Both the position numbers and the translations under genes were made by a program. From Streptomyces sp. TG1A-8 (GTDB lineage: Bacteria > Actinomycetota > Actinomycetes > Streptomycetales > Streptomycetaceae): a stretch of DNA of 64,000 nucleotides. A model generated the notes under the pieces. It saw only the letters and a list, made by a program, of their open reading frames with translations, was not told where the DNA came from and searched no databases. The DNA is taken from the NCBI RefSeq assembly GCF_030499535.1, contig NZ_JASTLB010000001.1, positions 4,030,001 through 4,094,000 of the forward strand. Reading direction: 5' to 3'. This document shows, one piece after another, positions 8,545-15,943 of the stretch (its first letter is position 1; every line of letters starts with the position of its first letter).

Positions 8545-9450
8545 CTATCGGGACGCGCTGCGGTGCCGGTGCGCCAAGGCCTCGTACGACGCGGCCAGCG
8601 CGGGCGCCGCACTCTCGTACGTCCGCTGCGCCACTCCTACGAACAGGCAGTCCACCACGAGGAGTTGACCGGTGCGCGACGACATCGCGGCGGGCCGCAA
8701 CTCGCTCTCCCGGGAGGTGGACGTGGTCAGCACGTGGTCGGCGTACTGGGTGACCGGTGAGTCCGGCCGCCCGGTGATGGCCACCGTCGTCGCGCCGCGC
8801 TCGAACGCGACCCGCAGCGGCTCGATGACGTCCCCCGTCGACCCGGAGTGCGTGACGGCGACGGCCACGTCGCCCGACCGCAGTTGCACCGCGTTGGTCA
8901 CCGCGAGGTGCGGATCGCTGTGCGCGTGGGCTATGAGCCCTATCCGCAGCAGCTTCTGCGTGAGGTCCCGGGCGACCAGCCCGGACGCCCCGATGCCGTA
9001 CACGTCGGTGCGGCGGGCACCCGCGAGCGCGGCGACGGCCGCGCCGAGCTGGACGGTGTCGAGTCCGGCGGCGGTGTCGGCGAGGGTCTGCTGCTCCTCG
9101 TAGGCGAGTTTGGCCACGACGTCGGCGATGGGGTCGTCCACGGCGATGTCCGTGGTGATGGCGGGCGCGCGGCCCGACTGCTGCTGGGCGGCGAGACCGG
9201 CCAGGGCCAGGCGCAGGTCCCGGTAACCGGGATAGCCGAGCAGGCGGGCGGTGCGGACGACCGTCGCCTCGCTGGTGCCGGTCAGTTCGGCGAGGCCGGT
9301 GACCGTGAGGGCGGCGCAGCCGGCGGGGTCGCCCGCGACGGCCTCCGCCACGCGCTGCATGGACCGGGTCATGGAAGGGGCGAGGGTGCGCACCTTCGCG
9401 GCGAGTGAGCCACCGGGACTGCCGAAACTTTCCTTCACATCCTGGGTCAC
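8545..9450 (-). CDS. RpiR/MurR-family transcriptional regulator with SIS domain
   Basis: 301 residues: an N-terminal RpiR-type helix-turn-helix (about 15-90; AALTVTGLAELTGTSEATVV) and a C-terminal SIS sugar-phosphate domain (about 125-260; GIGASGLVARDLTQK and THSGSTGDV). It probably represses murQ and itself, with MurNAc-6-phosphate or a related sugar phosphate as inducer; that is inferred from context. GTG 9450 is chosen because the family N-terminus fits and because TATCTT (9457-9462) lies exactly 6 nt upstream, implying a leaderless mRNA. A palindrome at 9455-9467 overlaps that -10, so autoregulation is likely. No Shine-Dalgarno sequence is present. Confidence 0.9.
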   Translation of the reverse strand: MTQDVKESFGSPGGSLAAKVRTLAPSMTRSMQRVAEAVAGDPAGCAALTVTGLAELTGTSEATVVRTARLLGYPGYRDLRLALAGLAAQQQSGRAPAITTDIAVDDPIADVVAKLAYEEQQTLADTAAGLDTVQLGAAVAALAGARRTDVYGIGASGLVARDLTQKLLRIGLIAHAHSDPHLAVTNAVQLRSGDVAVAVTHSGSTGDVIEPLRVAFERGATTVAITGRPDSPVTQYADHVLTTSTSRESELRPAAMSSRTGQLLVVDCLFVGVAQRTYESAAPALAASYEALAHRHRSASR

Positions 9451-9454
9451 CCGT

Positions 9455-9467
9455 GAAAGATATTTTC
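9455..9467 (-). promoter_or_regulatory. Candidate RpiR operator over its own -10
   Basis: The inverted repeat GAAA-GATAT-TTTC covers the -10 box (TATCTT on the minus strand) of the rpiR gene. GAAA/TTTC palindromes with an AT core are the kind of site used by RpiR/MurR proteins; binding is inferred. Confidence 0.45.
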
Positions 9468-9505
9468 GGTTCGGTGTCCCGGTCAAGAGTGCGCACAATA
9501 GGGGC

Positions 9506-9889
9506 ATGGACCCCATCACCCACCTCGAACAGGTGCTGCACACGGCCCGCGCCCGGGTGCTCGCCGACCTGGTCGCGGGCGAGGTCGCGCAGGCGGACGT
9601 CGTCTCACTGGTCGAGGACTCCGTCGCCCAGCGGCGCTGGTGGGTCGAGCAGTGGCCCGACGGCGCCCACCTCGTGGCCGGCCTGGTCGCCCAGGACGTG
9701 CAGGACGCGCTGCTGGAGCGGCACGGCCGCTGGCCGCTGTGCCCGGTGTGCGGCTCGGGCGACCCGCACGCGCTGGACGTGGAGCCGGAGCTGGGACCCG
9801 ATCCGCACTGGGTGTGCCACAAGGCGGGCGTGAAGGTCGCCGCGGTGGGCTCGCTGGGGCGGACCACGGGCGGGGCGGCGTCCTCGTGA
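9506..9889 (+). CDS. Conserved hypothetical protein with a CxxC zinc knuckle
   Basis: 127 residues, no family name recognised. It begins with a helical region (MDPITHLEQVLHTARARVL), has an aromatic stretch RRWWVEQWPDG (about 44-54) and a zinc-knuckle-like CPVCGSGDPHAL near residue 79, then a Cys-His pair (HWVCHKAG). The ATG at 9506 sits 6 nt after the -10 CACAAT (9494-9499), with TTCGGT 18 nt further upstream, so the transcript is probably leaderless. It diverges from rpiR and precedes a DUF4031 gene by 7 nt, forming a two-gene unit. Confidence 0.75.
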   Translation: MDPITHLEQVLHTARARVLADLVAGEVAQADVVSLVEDSVAQRRWWVEQWPDGAHLVAGLVAQDVQDALLERHGRWPLCPVCGSGDPHALDVEPELGPDPHWVCHKAGVKVAAVGSLGRTTGGAASS

Positions 9890-9896
9890 GGCTCCC

Positions 9897-10172
9897 GTGA
9901 CGGTGTACGTCGACCCGCCCGCCTGGCCCGGGCACGGGCGCATGTGGTCGCACCTGGTCAGCGACGTGTCGTACGACGAACTGCACCGCTTCGCCGAGGA
10001 CTTGGGTGTGCCCCGGCGGGCCTTCGAGCGTGACCACTACGACCTGCCGTCACACCGGTACGCGGACGCGGTGGCCGCCGGGGCGGTGGAGGTCGGCAGC
10101 CGCGAGGTGGTGCGGCTGCTGCGCGCCTCGGGGCTGCGCCGGCCGAAGCGGCGTCAGGGCCGGCGGACGTAG
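9897..10172 (+). CDS. DUF4031 domain-containing protein
   Basis: 91-residue conserved protein. The DUF4031 pattern is visible: VYVDPPAWPGHGRMWSHLVSD at the start and RDHYDLPSHRYADAV in the middle. The function of the family is unknown; conserved Asp and His residues suggest metal or nucleotide binding. Its GTG start is 8 nt after the stop of the upstream gene, so the two are co-translated. Its last 19 bases (10154-10172) overlap the end of the convergent gene on the other strand. The basic tail RRPKRRQGRRT is unusual but lies in that overlap. Confidence 0.85.
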   Translation: MTVYVDPPAWPGHGRMWSHLVSDVSYDELHRFAEDLGVPRRAFERDHYDLPSHRYADAVAAGAVEVGSREVVRLLRASGLRRPKRRQGRRT

Positions 10173-11251
10173 AGGCGCAGGTCGCCGGCGTCCTCCTCGC
10201 GCGCCGCGCGCTCCTCCTCCACGGTGGCCCGGACGAACCCGGCCCGGGACACCACGCGCTGCGAGGCGACGTTGTCCGCCTCGATGGTCGCGATCACCGT
10301 GCCGACGTCCTCCCGGGCCAGCGCCCACTCGGTCAGCGCGCGCACGGCCTCGGTGGCGTAGCCCCGGCCGCGGGCGCCCTCCACGAGGTCGTAGCCGATC
10401 TCCACGCGGCGCTCCTCGTCCGGGGCGCCGTGGAAGCCGATGCCGCCGACGGCGCGGCCGTCCTCGTGCCGGACCAGGGCGAAGATTCCGAACTCGGGCC
10501 GGTGGACGCCCGTTTCGTAGGCCTCGACCAGGAGGCCGGCGGCCTCCCGGGTGCCGTCGTAGGGGCCGCCGCCGAGCCATTCGAAGCCGCCGTCGCCGCC
10601 CAGGCGCAGGTCGTGGGCGGCGGCGGGGCGGATGCCGGTCAGGGTGAGTCGTCCGGCGGGCAGGACGAGGTTGTTGCACCAGCGCCACCCGGTGACCGGG
10701 GCGCGTCCGGGCAGGTCGCCGCGGCCGGTCGCCCACAGCAGGGTCGGCCAGGGCGCGGGGCCGGGCCGGACGTGCGGGAAGAGCAGGGTCAGGACGGACT
10801 CGGCGAGGTCCTCGGGGGGTTCGTGCGCGATGCCGAGGCCCTGGGCGATGTCATGGGTGTGCAGCAGCACCTCGGCGATGCCCATCGCGGCGAAGCCCTC
10901 GCGGTCGGCGCTGCGGAACGGGTAGGGGTGGAAGGCGCGGACCCCGGGCGGTGCGGTGCGCACGGCCGCGGCGAGCAGGGCGCCGGTCGTCTCGATCACG
11001 TGCACCAGGCCCGCGTTGTCGGTGCCCTCGTCCAGGGTGATCCCGAACGGCACGTACGCGTCCTGGGCGCGCCCGGCGAGCTGGCCGGCGTAGGCGATGA
11101 GGTCGTCGGCGACGTGGAACGCCGTTCGGCGGCAGTCCCACTCCAGCCGGCCGGCCCCGACGCCTCGCCAGTCCCGGTCCAGCACCGTCCGCAGCACCGC
11201 CGCGCAGTGCTCCACGGCCCGCTGCACCTGGTCCCCGCTCATCGTTCGCAT
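10154..11251 (-). CDS. Maleylpyruvate-isomerase-type domain fused to GNAT acetyltransferase
   Basis: 365-residue two-domain protein. The N-terminal half (about 5-190) is a DinB/mycothiol-dependent maleylpyruvate isomerase-like domain: WDCRRTAFHVADDLIAYAGQ carries a metal-ligand-type His, and a second ligand region reads LLHTHDIAQGLG. The C-terminal part (about 215-365) is a GNAT domain of the ribosomal-alanine type, with acetyl-CoA loop EGARGRGYATEAVRALTEWAL and NVASQRVVSRAGF. The substrate of either half is unknown. The ATG at 11251 sits 7 nt after TACTGT (11259-11264) and is taken as a leaderless start; an ATG at 11242 and GTG at 11260 are alternatives. The upstream HD gene is co-directional. 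Confidence 0.85.
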   Translation of the reverse strand: MRTMSGDQVQRAVEHCAAVLRTVLDRDWRGVGAGRLEWDCRRTAFHVADDLIAYAGQLAGRAQDAYVPFGITLDEGTDNAGLVHVIETTGALLAAAVRTAPPGVRAFHPYPFRSADREGFAAMGIAEVLLHTHDIAQGLGIAHEPPEDLAESVLTLLFPHVRPGPAPWPTLLWATGRGDLPGRAPVTGWRWCNNLVLPAGRLTLTGIRPAAAHDLRLGGDGGFEWLGGGPYDGTREAAGLLVEAYETGVHRPEFGIFALVRHEDGRAVGGIGFHGAPDEERRVEIGYDLVEGARGRGYATEAVRALTEWALAREDVGTVIATIEADNVASQRVVSRAGFVRATVEEERAAREEDAGDLRLYVRRP

Positions 11252-11278
11252 GCGCCGCACAGTACGGGGGAGCGCCGC

Positions 11279-11923
11279 TCAGGGCGACAGCGTTTCCAGC
11301 TCGGCGGCGATGTTGCGGCGGGCCGCGGCCTCCCAGTGATCCCGCCCGTACGGGGTGCGGAACAGCCTGGGTGGCGCGAGGAGTTGGCGCAGGACCGCGG
11401 AGCGCCCCGCGCGGAAGGCGTCGTCCGGCACGAAGTGGTACTCCTCGCGGACCCCGGCGGTGTAGGCGGCGTACGCGGACGGGGGCGCGGCGAGGACCGC
11501 CAGGTCGGCGTCGCACAGCACCTGGCCGTCGGGGTCGTCGTCGGCGGGATCGTGGCCGACGGTGAGCCGGACCAGGCGGGCCACCTCGGCGGTCCTCCCC
11601 CGCGGCACCCCGGCCTCCGGCAGCGCCCGCTCGGCCAGCCGCGCGGACCGCTCCTCGTTCTCGGACCGCTCGGGCAGGTAGACGGCGTCGTGGAACCAGG
11701 CGGCCAGCCGCACGGCGTCCGCGTCGGCCGCGTACGGCTCCAGCAGGTCGACGCGGTCCAGGACCGCGGTGAGGTGGGCCGGCGTGTGGTACCGGCGCTG
11801 CGGCTCCTGCCAGCGGACGAGCAGGTCGTCGGCGTACGGCGCGGGGTCGGGGCCGCCGCCGGGGGCGCGGGCCCCCTCCAGGGCGCGGGCGAAGCGGAGG
11901 CGCAGGGCGTCGAGATCGGCCAT
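11279..11923 (-). CDS. HD-domain protein, predicted metal-dependent phosphohydrolase
   Basis: 214 residues, HD superfamily. The motif series is YHTPAHL (about 45-51), AAWFHDAVY (74-82) carrying the HD pair, and later DADLAVL (138-144), giving the His/Asp metal ligands. Members of this small family are often annotated as N-methyl-D-aspartate receptor NMDAR2C-like; the biochemical role is not established. The ATG at 11923 lies 6 nt after GAGAAT (11930-11935), a weak leaderless arrangement. It is transcribed with the isomerase/GNAT fusion gene downstream and diverges from another maleylpyruvate-isomerase-type gene. Confidence 0.85.
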   Translation of the reverse strand: MADLDALRLRFARALEGARAPGGGPDPAPYADDLLVRWQEPQRRYHTPAHLTAVLDRVDLLEPYAADADAVRLAAWFHDAVYLPERSENEERSARLAERALPEAGVPRGRTAEVARLVRLTVGHDPADDDPDGQVLCDADLAVLAAPPSAYAAYTAGVREEYHFVPDDAFRAGRSAVLRQLLAPPRLFRTPYGRDHWEAAARRNIAAELETLSP

Positions 11924-11972
11924 GTGCCCATTCTCCGCGACGCCCGCGGGTCCGCGGGCCTAGCGTGGCCCC

Positions 11973-12641
11973 ATGACTGACGTACAGGAAGTGCGGGACC
12001 CCGAAGCCTCCGGGCGGTTGCTGGCCGTGGAACGGGAGTCGCTGGTGCCGCTGTTGCGGGCGCGGCCGGACGCGGACTTCGCGCTGCCCGTCCCCGCGTG
12101 CCCGGGGTGGTCGGTGCGGGACGTGCTGGCGCACTGTTCGGCCGCGCTGACGCGGGTGGTGCAGGGCCGCTTCGAACAGGGCGTGTTCTCGCCCGAGTCG
12201 AACGCCCGGGACATCGCCGAGCGCGCGGACTGGCCGAACGCGCGGATCGTGGACGAGCTGGAGCGCGGGATGACCGCGGCCGGTCCGGTGATCGCCGGGG
12301 CGGACGGGGCGCTGGACCGGATCGGGTTCGGCGAGTGGGTGCACGCCGGGGACGTGCGGGAGGCGTGGGGGGAGCCGGGGGCCTACGCGGGGCCGGGGCT
12401 GGCGGACGCGCTGGCCCTGCTGGCGCGGATCACCCGGGAGCGGGGGCACGTGCCGCTGCACGCCGACCTCGACGACGTGGACGAGCCGCTGCGGCTGGGC
12501 GCCGTGGCCGCGGCGGGGCCGCCCGCCCGGTACATCGGCTCCGCCGCCACGCTCGTCCGGCTGTACGCCGGCCGGCCGGTGCACGGGGCCGCGTTCGAGC
12601 TGGCCGGGGTGGAGCCGGGGGAGCTGAACCTCTACGGGTGA
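11973..12641 (+). CDS. Maleylpyruvate isomerase family mycothiol-dependent protein
   Basis: 222 residues of the DinB-like TIGR03083/MDMPI family. The conserved opening is LLAVERESLVPLLR, and the metal/thiol region is CPGWSVRDVLAHCSAAL, where the His of DVLAH is a typical ligand. The further WVHAGDVREAWG matches the second helical motif of the family. Such proteins can use mycothiol as cofactor, but most members have no assigned reaction. A -10 box TAGCGT (11961-11966) stands 6 nt before the ATG, so the mRNA is probably leaderless. It is monocistronic, divergent from the HD gene and 67 bp ahead of cutC. Confidence 0.85.
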   Translation: MTDVQEVRDPEASGRLLAVERESLVPLLRARPDADFALPVPACPGWSVRDVLAHCSAALTRVVQGRFEQGVFSPESNARDIAERADWPNARIVDELERGMTAAGPVIAGADGALDRIGFGEWVHAGDVREAWGEPGAYAGPGLADALALLARITRERGHVPLHADLDDVDEPLRLGAVAAAGPPARYIGSAATLVRLYAGRPVHGAAFELAGVEPGELNLYG

Positions 12642-12670
12642 GTGGCGTCCGCGTACCGGCATGGTCTTCA

Positions 12671-12686
12671 ATTGGACTAGACCTGT
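12671..12686 (+). promoter_or_regulatory. DasR-like (dre) operator upstream of cutC
   Basis: ATTGGACTAGACCTGT matches the recalled DasR consensus core (CTGGTCTAGACCACT) at 11 of 15 positions, including the full CTAGACC half. It overlaps a possible -35 TTGGAC (12672-12677) and ends 22 nt before the cutC ATG, so occupancy would block transcription. Binding is inferred. Confidence 0.45.
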
Positions 12687-12708
12687 AGTCGCCGACGAAT
12701 GGGGTGCC

Positions 12709-13404
12709 ATGAGCAAGCGTGCAGTCCTGGAGGTGATCGCCCTGGACGTCCGGGACGCGGTCGCCGCCCAGGCCGGAGGCGCGGACCGCCTGGAACTGGT
12801 CACGGAGATGGCGGCCGACGGGCTCACCCCGACGGCCGCCACCGTCGCCGGGATCCGGGCCGCCGTCGACATCGACCTGCGCGTGATGCTGCGGCTGGCG
12901 GACGGGTTCGCGGCGGGCGACGTGGACCGCCTGGTCCGGGTGGCGGACGCGTTGCGGGACGCGGGCGCCGACCAGTTCGTGCTCGGGTTCCTCGACGCCG
13001 GGGGCGGGGCGGACCTGGCCGCCGTGGAGCGGGTGGTGGCCTCGCTGGGGGGCTGCCGCTGGACCTTCCACCGGGCCATCGACCGGGCCGCCGACCGCGA
13101 CGCCCTGCGCAAGCAGCTCGCCGACCTGCCCGGCCTGGACACCTACCTCACGGCCGGCTCCGCCGCCGGCGTGGACGAGGGCCTGCCCACGCTGGGCGCG
13201 GAGGCGCGCAGGCGGGGCGAGCCCGGCTACGAGCAGACCATCCTCGTCGGCGGCGGCCTGCGCCTGGACCACGTGCCCGCCCTCGTGCGGGCCGGCCTCG
13301 ACGCCTTCCACATCGGCGGCGCGGCCCGCCCCGAGGGCTGGGACGGACCGGTGTCGGCCGAGGCGGTCGCACGCTGGCGGACCACGCTGGACGCCGCCGC
13401 GTAG
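12709..13404 (+). CDS. cutC: CutC family TIM-barrel protein
   Basis: 231-residue CutC protein (PF03932), a TIM barrel long linked to copper homeostasis though a direct copper role is doubtful in many bacteria. Family strings are clear: LEVIALDVRDAVAAQAGGADRLEL at the start (a cut here at 20 residues would end at GGAD), FHRAIDRA mid-protein and LVGGGL followed by FHIGGAARP near the end. The ATG at 12709 is preferred to an in-frame ATG at 12661 because the family begins at KRAVLEVIA. A DasR-like site 22 nt upstream, and murQ-rpiR a few kilobases away, hint at amino-sugar regulation. It is convergent with helD (24-bp gap). Confidence 0.9.
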   Translation: MSKRAVLEVIALDVRDAVAAQAGGADRLELVTEMAADGLTPTAATVAGIRAAVDIDLRVMLRLADGFAAGDVDRLVRVADALRDAGADQFVLGFLDAGGGADLAAVERVVASLGGCRWTFHRAIDRAADRDALRKQLADLPGLDTYLTAGSAAGVDEGLPTLGAEARRRGEPGYEQTILVGGGLRLDHVPALVRAGLDAFHIGGAARPEGWDGPVSAEAVARWRTTLDAAA

Positions 13405-13428
13405 CCCGGCCCGCGGCGGCGCGGCACC

Positions 13429-15501
13429 CTACGCGCCGGGTCGCGCCTCCCCGGCGAGCTGCGGGGGCAGCGGTGCCGCGTGCGTGACGACCAGGCCCGA
13501 CACCGCCCGGGTCAGGGTCACGTACAGCCGCCGCAGCCCGGTCCGCTCGTCCGGTTCGCCGTCCACCACCGCCCGCGGCTCGTCCAGGACGACGTGGTCG
13601 TACTCCAGGCCCTTGGCCAAGGACGCCGGGACGAGGGTCAGGCGGGTCTCGCGGGTGGTCTCCTCACCGGGGGCCAGGAAGGCGATGCCGGCCGCGGTCA
13701 GGGCCTCGGCGAGCGCCGGGACGCGGGCGTCCGCGGCGATCAGGCCGGTCGAGCCCTCGTGGCGCAGCGACTCCTCGCACGCGGCGACCACGTCGGCCGG
13801 CCCGGTGACCGCGCGGACCTCGAAGAAGCCGGGGTTCTCCCGGACGGAGGCGACCGGGGCGAGGCCGGGCGCGATGTGGGGCAGGAGGCGGGAGGCGTAC
13901 GCGATGACGTCGGTGGGGACGCGGAAGCCCGCCGTCAGCTCCTCGACCACCCCCTCGCGCTTGCCGAGGTGGGCCAGCGCCTCCCGCCAGCTCCGGGTCG
14001 CCCAGGGCGTGGTGCCCTGCGCGAGGTCGCCGAGGACGGTCGCGCTGCCGGTGGTGCAGCGGCGGCCCACGGCCCGGTACTGCATCGGCGAGAGGTCCTG
14101 CGCCTCGTCCAGGACGACGTGCCCGAGCGAGTGCGTGCGCCGGATCAGGTCGGCCGCCTCGTCGACCAGCACCGCGTCCGCCGCCGACCACGTGGCCGAC
14201 TTCACGCTGCGCACCGGCCGGGCCCACAGGATCGTCTTCTGCTCGTCCTCGTCCAGCAGCCCCTCGGCGTGCTCGGCGAGGAACGCGGCGTCGGTCAGCA
14301 GCCGCAGCACCAGCTTCGCCGGATCGACGGCCGGCCAGAGGGCCTTCACGGCCGCCTTCACCGCGCCGTTGCGGGCGACGGCGTCCTGCACCCGGTCGTC
14401 CGGCGCCTCCCCGGCCCGCTCCATCTGCACCAGCACCGCGTGCGCGATCCGCTGCGGCAGGGCCTCGCGGGCGGCACCGTAGCGGATGTCGCGGTCCAGC
14501 AACTCGCGGACGATCTCCTCCAGTTCGTACGCCGCGACGCGCCAGCGGCGGGAGCCGCGCACCACGACGACGGGCTCGGTGGGCATGGTCACGTGGGAGT
14601 ACAGGGCGCGCCTGACGACCTCGGCCATGCGGGCGTCGCCCTTGACGACCGCGGCGGCGGCGTCGTCCGTGCCGCGCACCTCCACGTGGTCGGCCAGGTC
14701 GTCCACGGTGGCCTGCTGCACGCTCAGTTCGCCCAGTGCCGGGAGGACCTGCTCGATGTAGTGCAGGAAGGACCGGTTGGGGCCGATGACGAGGGTGCCG
14801 GTGCGGGCGAGCCGTTCCCGGTGGGCGTAGAGCAGGTAGGCGACGCGGTGCAGGCCGACGGCGGTCTTTCCGGTACCGGGGCCTCCCTGCACGCACACGG
14901 TGCCGCCCAGCCCGCTGCGGACGATCTCGTCCTGCTCGGGCTGGATCGTGGCGACGATGTCCCGCATCGGGCCGACGCGCGGCCGTTCGATCTCCTGCTG
15001 GAGCAGCCTGCTGGTGGTGGCCTCCTCGGCCGGGTCCGACAGGTGCTCGTCCTCGTACGCGGTCAGGTCGCCGCCGGTGTAGCCGAAGCGGCGGCGCAGC
15101 CCGACGTCCATCGGGTCCTTCTTCGACGCGCGGTAGAACGGCTGGGAGACCGGGGCGCGCCAGTCGATGACCATGGGGTCGCCGCCGGCGTCGTGGACGT
15201 GCCGCCGCCCGATGTAGAAGCGCTCGCCCCCGGCGCCCTCGGCCCGCGCGGCGCCGGGCGCGTGCAGGTAGTCGAGCCGGCCGAAGAACAGGGGGGTGTC
15301 GCTGAGGTCGGCCAGCGCCTTGACGCGCTCGTCGATCTGGCGGGCGAGCACCGCGGCGTTGACCCAGTTCGCGGTGACGTCGCGGATGTCCAGTGCCTCC
15401 ACGTCCTCGCGCATGGCGCGCAGGGCGGCGCGGGACGCGGCCAGGTGGGACCGCTCCCGGGCGAGGGGGTCGTCGAGCGGGTCGCGGGCGGGCGTGGACA
15501 A
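13429..15501 (-). CDS. HelD-like UvrD/Rep-family ATPase, probable RNA polymerase recycling factor
   Basis: 690 residues, superfamily 1 helicase-like. An N-terminal coiled-coil region (about 1-75) precedes Walker A GGPGTGKTAVGLH (about 210-222), Walker B VVLDEAQDLSPMQ and motif VI LYVTLTRAVSG. The long N-terminal helical arm and the YIGRRHVHD-type insert fit HelD proteins, which pry open stalled RNA polymerase; some streptomycete members (HelR) give rifamycin tolerance. The start is TTG 15501: GGAGG lies 7 nt upstream and the family N-terminus begins there. No rifamycin-associated element is recognisable upstream. A -10 TAAAAT (15604-15609) gives a UTR of about 95 nt with a hairpin. Confidence 0.88.
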   Translation of the reverse strand: MSTPARDPLDDPLARERSHLAASRAALRAMREDVEALDIRDVTANWVNAAVLARQIDERVKALADLSDTPLFFGRLDYLHAPGAARAEGAGGERFYIGRRHVHDAGGDPMVIDWRAPVSQPFYRASKKDPMDVGLRRRFGYTGGDLTAYEDEHLSDPAEEATTSRLLQQEIERPRVGPMRDIVATIQPEQDEIVRSGLGGTVCVQGGPGTGKTAVGLHRVAYLLYAHRERLARTGTLVIGPNRSFLHYIEQVLPALGELSVQQATVDDLADHVEVRGTDDAAAAVVKGDARMAEVVRRALYSHVTMPTEPVVVVRGSRRWRVAAYELEEIVRELLDRDIRYGAAREALPQRIAHAVLVQMERAGEAPDDRVQDAVARNGAVKAAVKALWPAVDPAKLVLRLLTDAAFLAEHAEGLLDEDEQKTILWARPVRSVKSATWSAADAVLVDEAADLIRRTHSLGHVVLDEAQDLSPMQYRAVGRRCTTGSATVLGDLAQGTTPWATRSWREALAHLGKREGVVEELTAGFRVPTDVIAYASRLLPHIAPGLAPVASVRENPGFFEVRAVTGPADVVAACEESLRHEGSTGLIAADARVPALAEALTAAGIAFLAPGEETTRETRLTLVPASLAKGLEYDHVVLDEPRAVVDGEPDERTGLRRLYVTLTRAVSGLVVTHAAPLPPQLAGEARPGA

Positions 15502-15543
15502 GGGGGTGCCTCCGGTGGACCTGGTGCGTGGCTGTGACGGCGT

Positions 15544-15609
15544 GCCGTCCGGTTTCCGGCCGGACGGCGGCACTCCGCGGGAGGGAGGCGGGCAAGAGCG
15601 GGAATTTTA
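15544..15609 (-). promoter_or_regulatory. helD promoter and leader hairpin
   Basis: On the minus strand a clean -10 TAAAAT (15604-15609) precedes a leader with a perfect 9-bp hairpin, 15544-15552 / 15560-15568 (GCCGTCCGG and complement). The -35 is weak. The hairpin ends about 40 nt before the TTG start. Confidence 0.45.
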
Positions 15610-15743
15610 GGGGAGGCGGGGGCCGGGATGCCAGTCGATATCCGCCGCCCCGGGGCGCGGACCGCCCGGGGTCCCCTACGGAGGCTTGGGGTCCGGGCCC
15701 GCGGACCGCTGCCGGCTTATGCCCGGCGTTCCACCATGGAGGC

Positions 15744-15920
15744 ATGAGCGCAGCAACCATCCATCCGGCCCGGCACCCGGCCGGCGCCACCGCCGTGGCG
15801 GGCTCCCGCCGCCACCGTCTGGGCGACGCCCTGCGCGCCGTCAAGGTGTTCGCGGAGGCCGCGTTCGGCGTCGTCGTCCTCGGCGAGTACGGCGAGGAGA
15901 CGGGCGCGCACCGCAGATGA
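15744..15920 (+). CDS. Small conserved hypothetical protein (58 aa)
   Basis: 58 residues with a basic N-terminal half (SRRHRLGDALRAVKVF) and a hydrophobic stretch FAEAAFGVVVLGEYGEE, perhaps a short amphipathic or membrane-touching helix. No domain recognised. CACCAT (15732-15737) lies 6 nt before the ATG, which fits the leaderless pattern of the region; GGAGGC abuts the ATG too closely to act as a ribosome site. It sits between two helicase genes, divergent from helD and convergent with the XPB gene (23-bp gap). Strong codon bias supports a real gene. Any link to the helicases is only positional. Confidence 0.6.
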   Translation: MSAATIHPARHPAGATAVAGSRRHRLGDALRAVKVFAEAAFGVVVLGEYGEETGAHRR

Positions 15921-15943
15921 CGGCCCGGCCGCCCCCGGCCCGG

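Noticed and set aside
15502..15743. Rifamycin-associated element upstream of helD
   Set aside because: I looked for a long GC-rich inverted repeat of that type at the promoter; only a leader hairpin is present.
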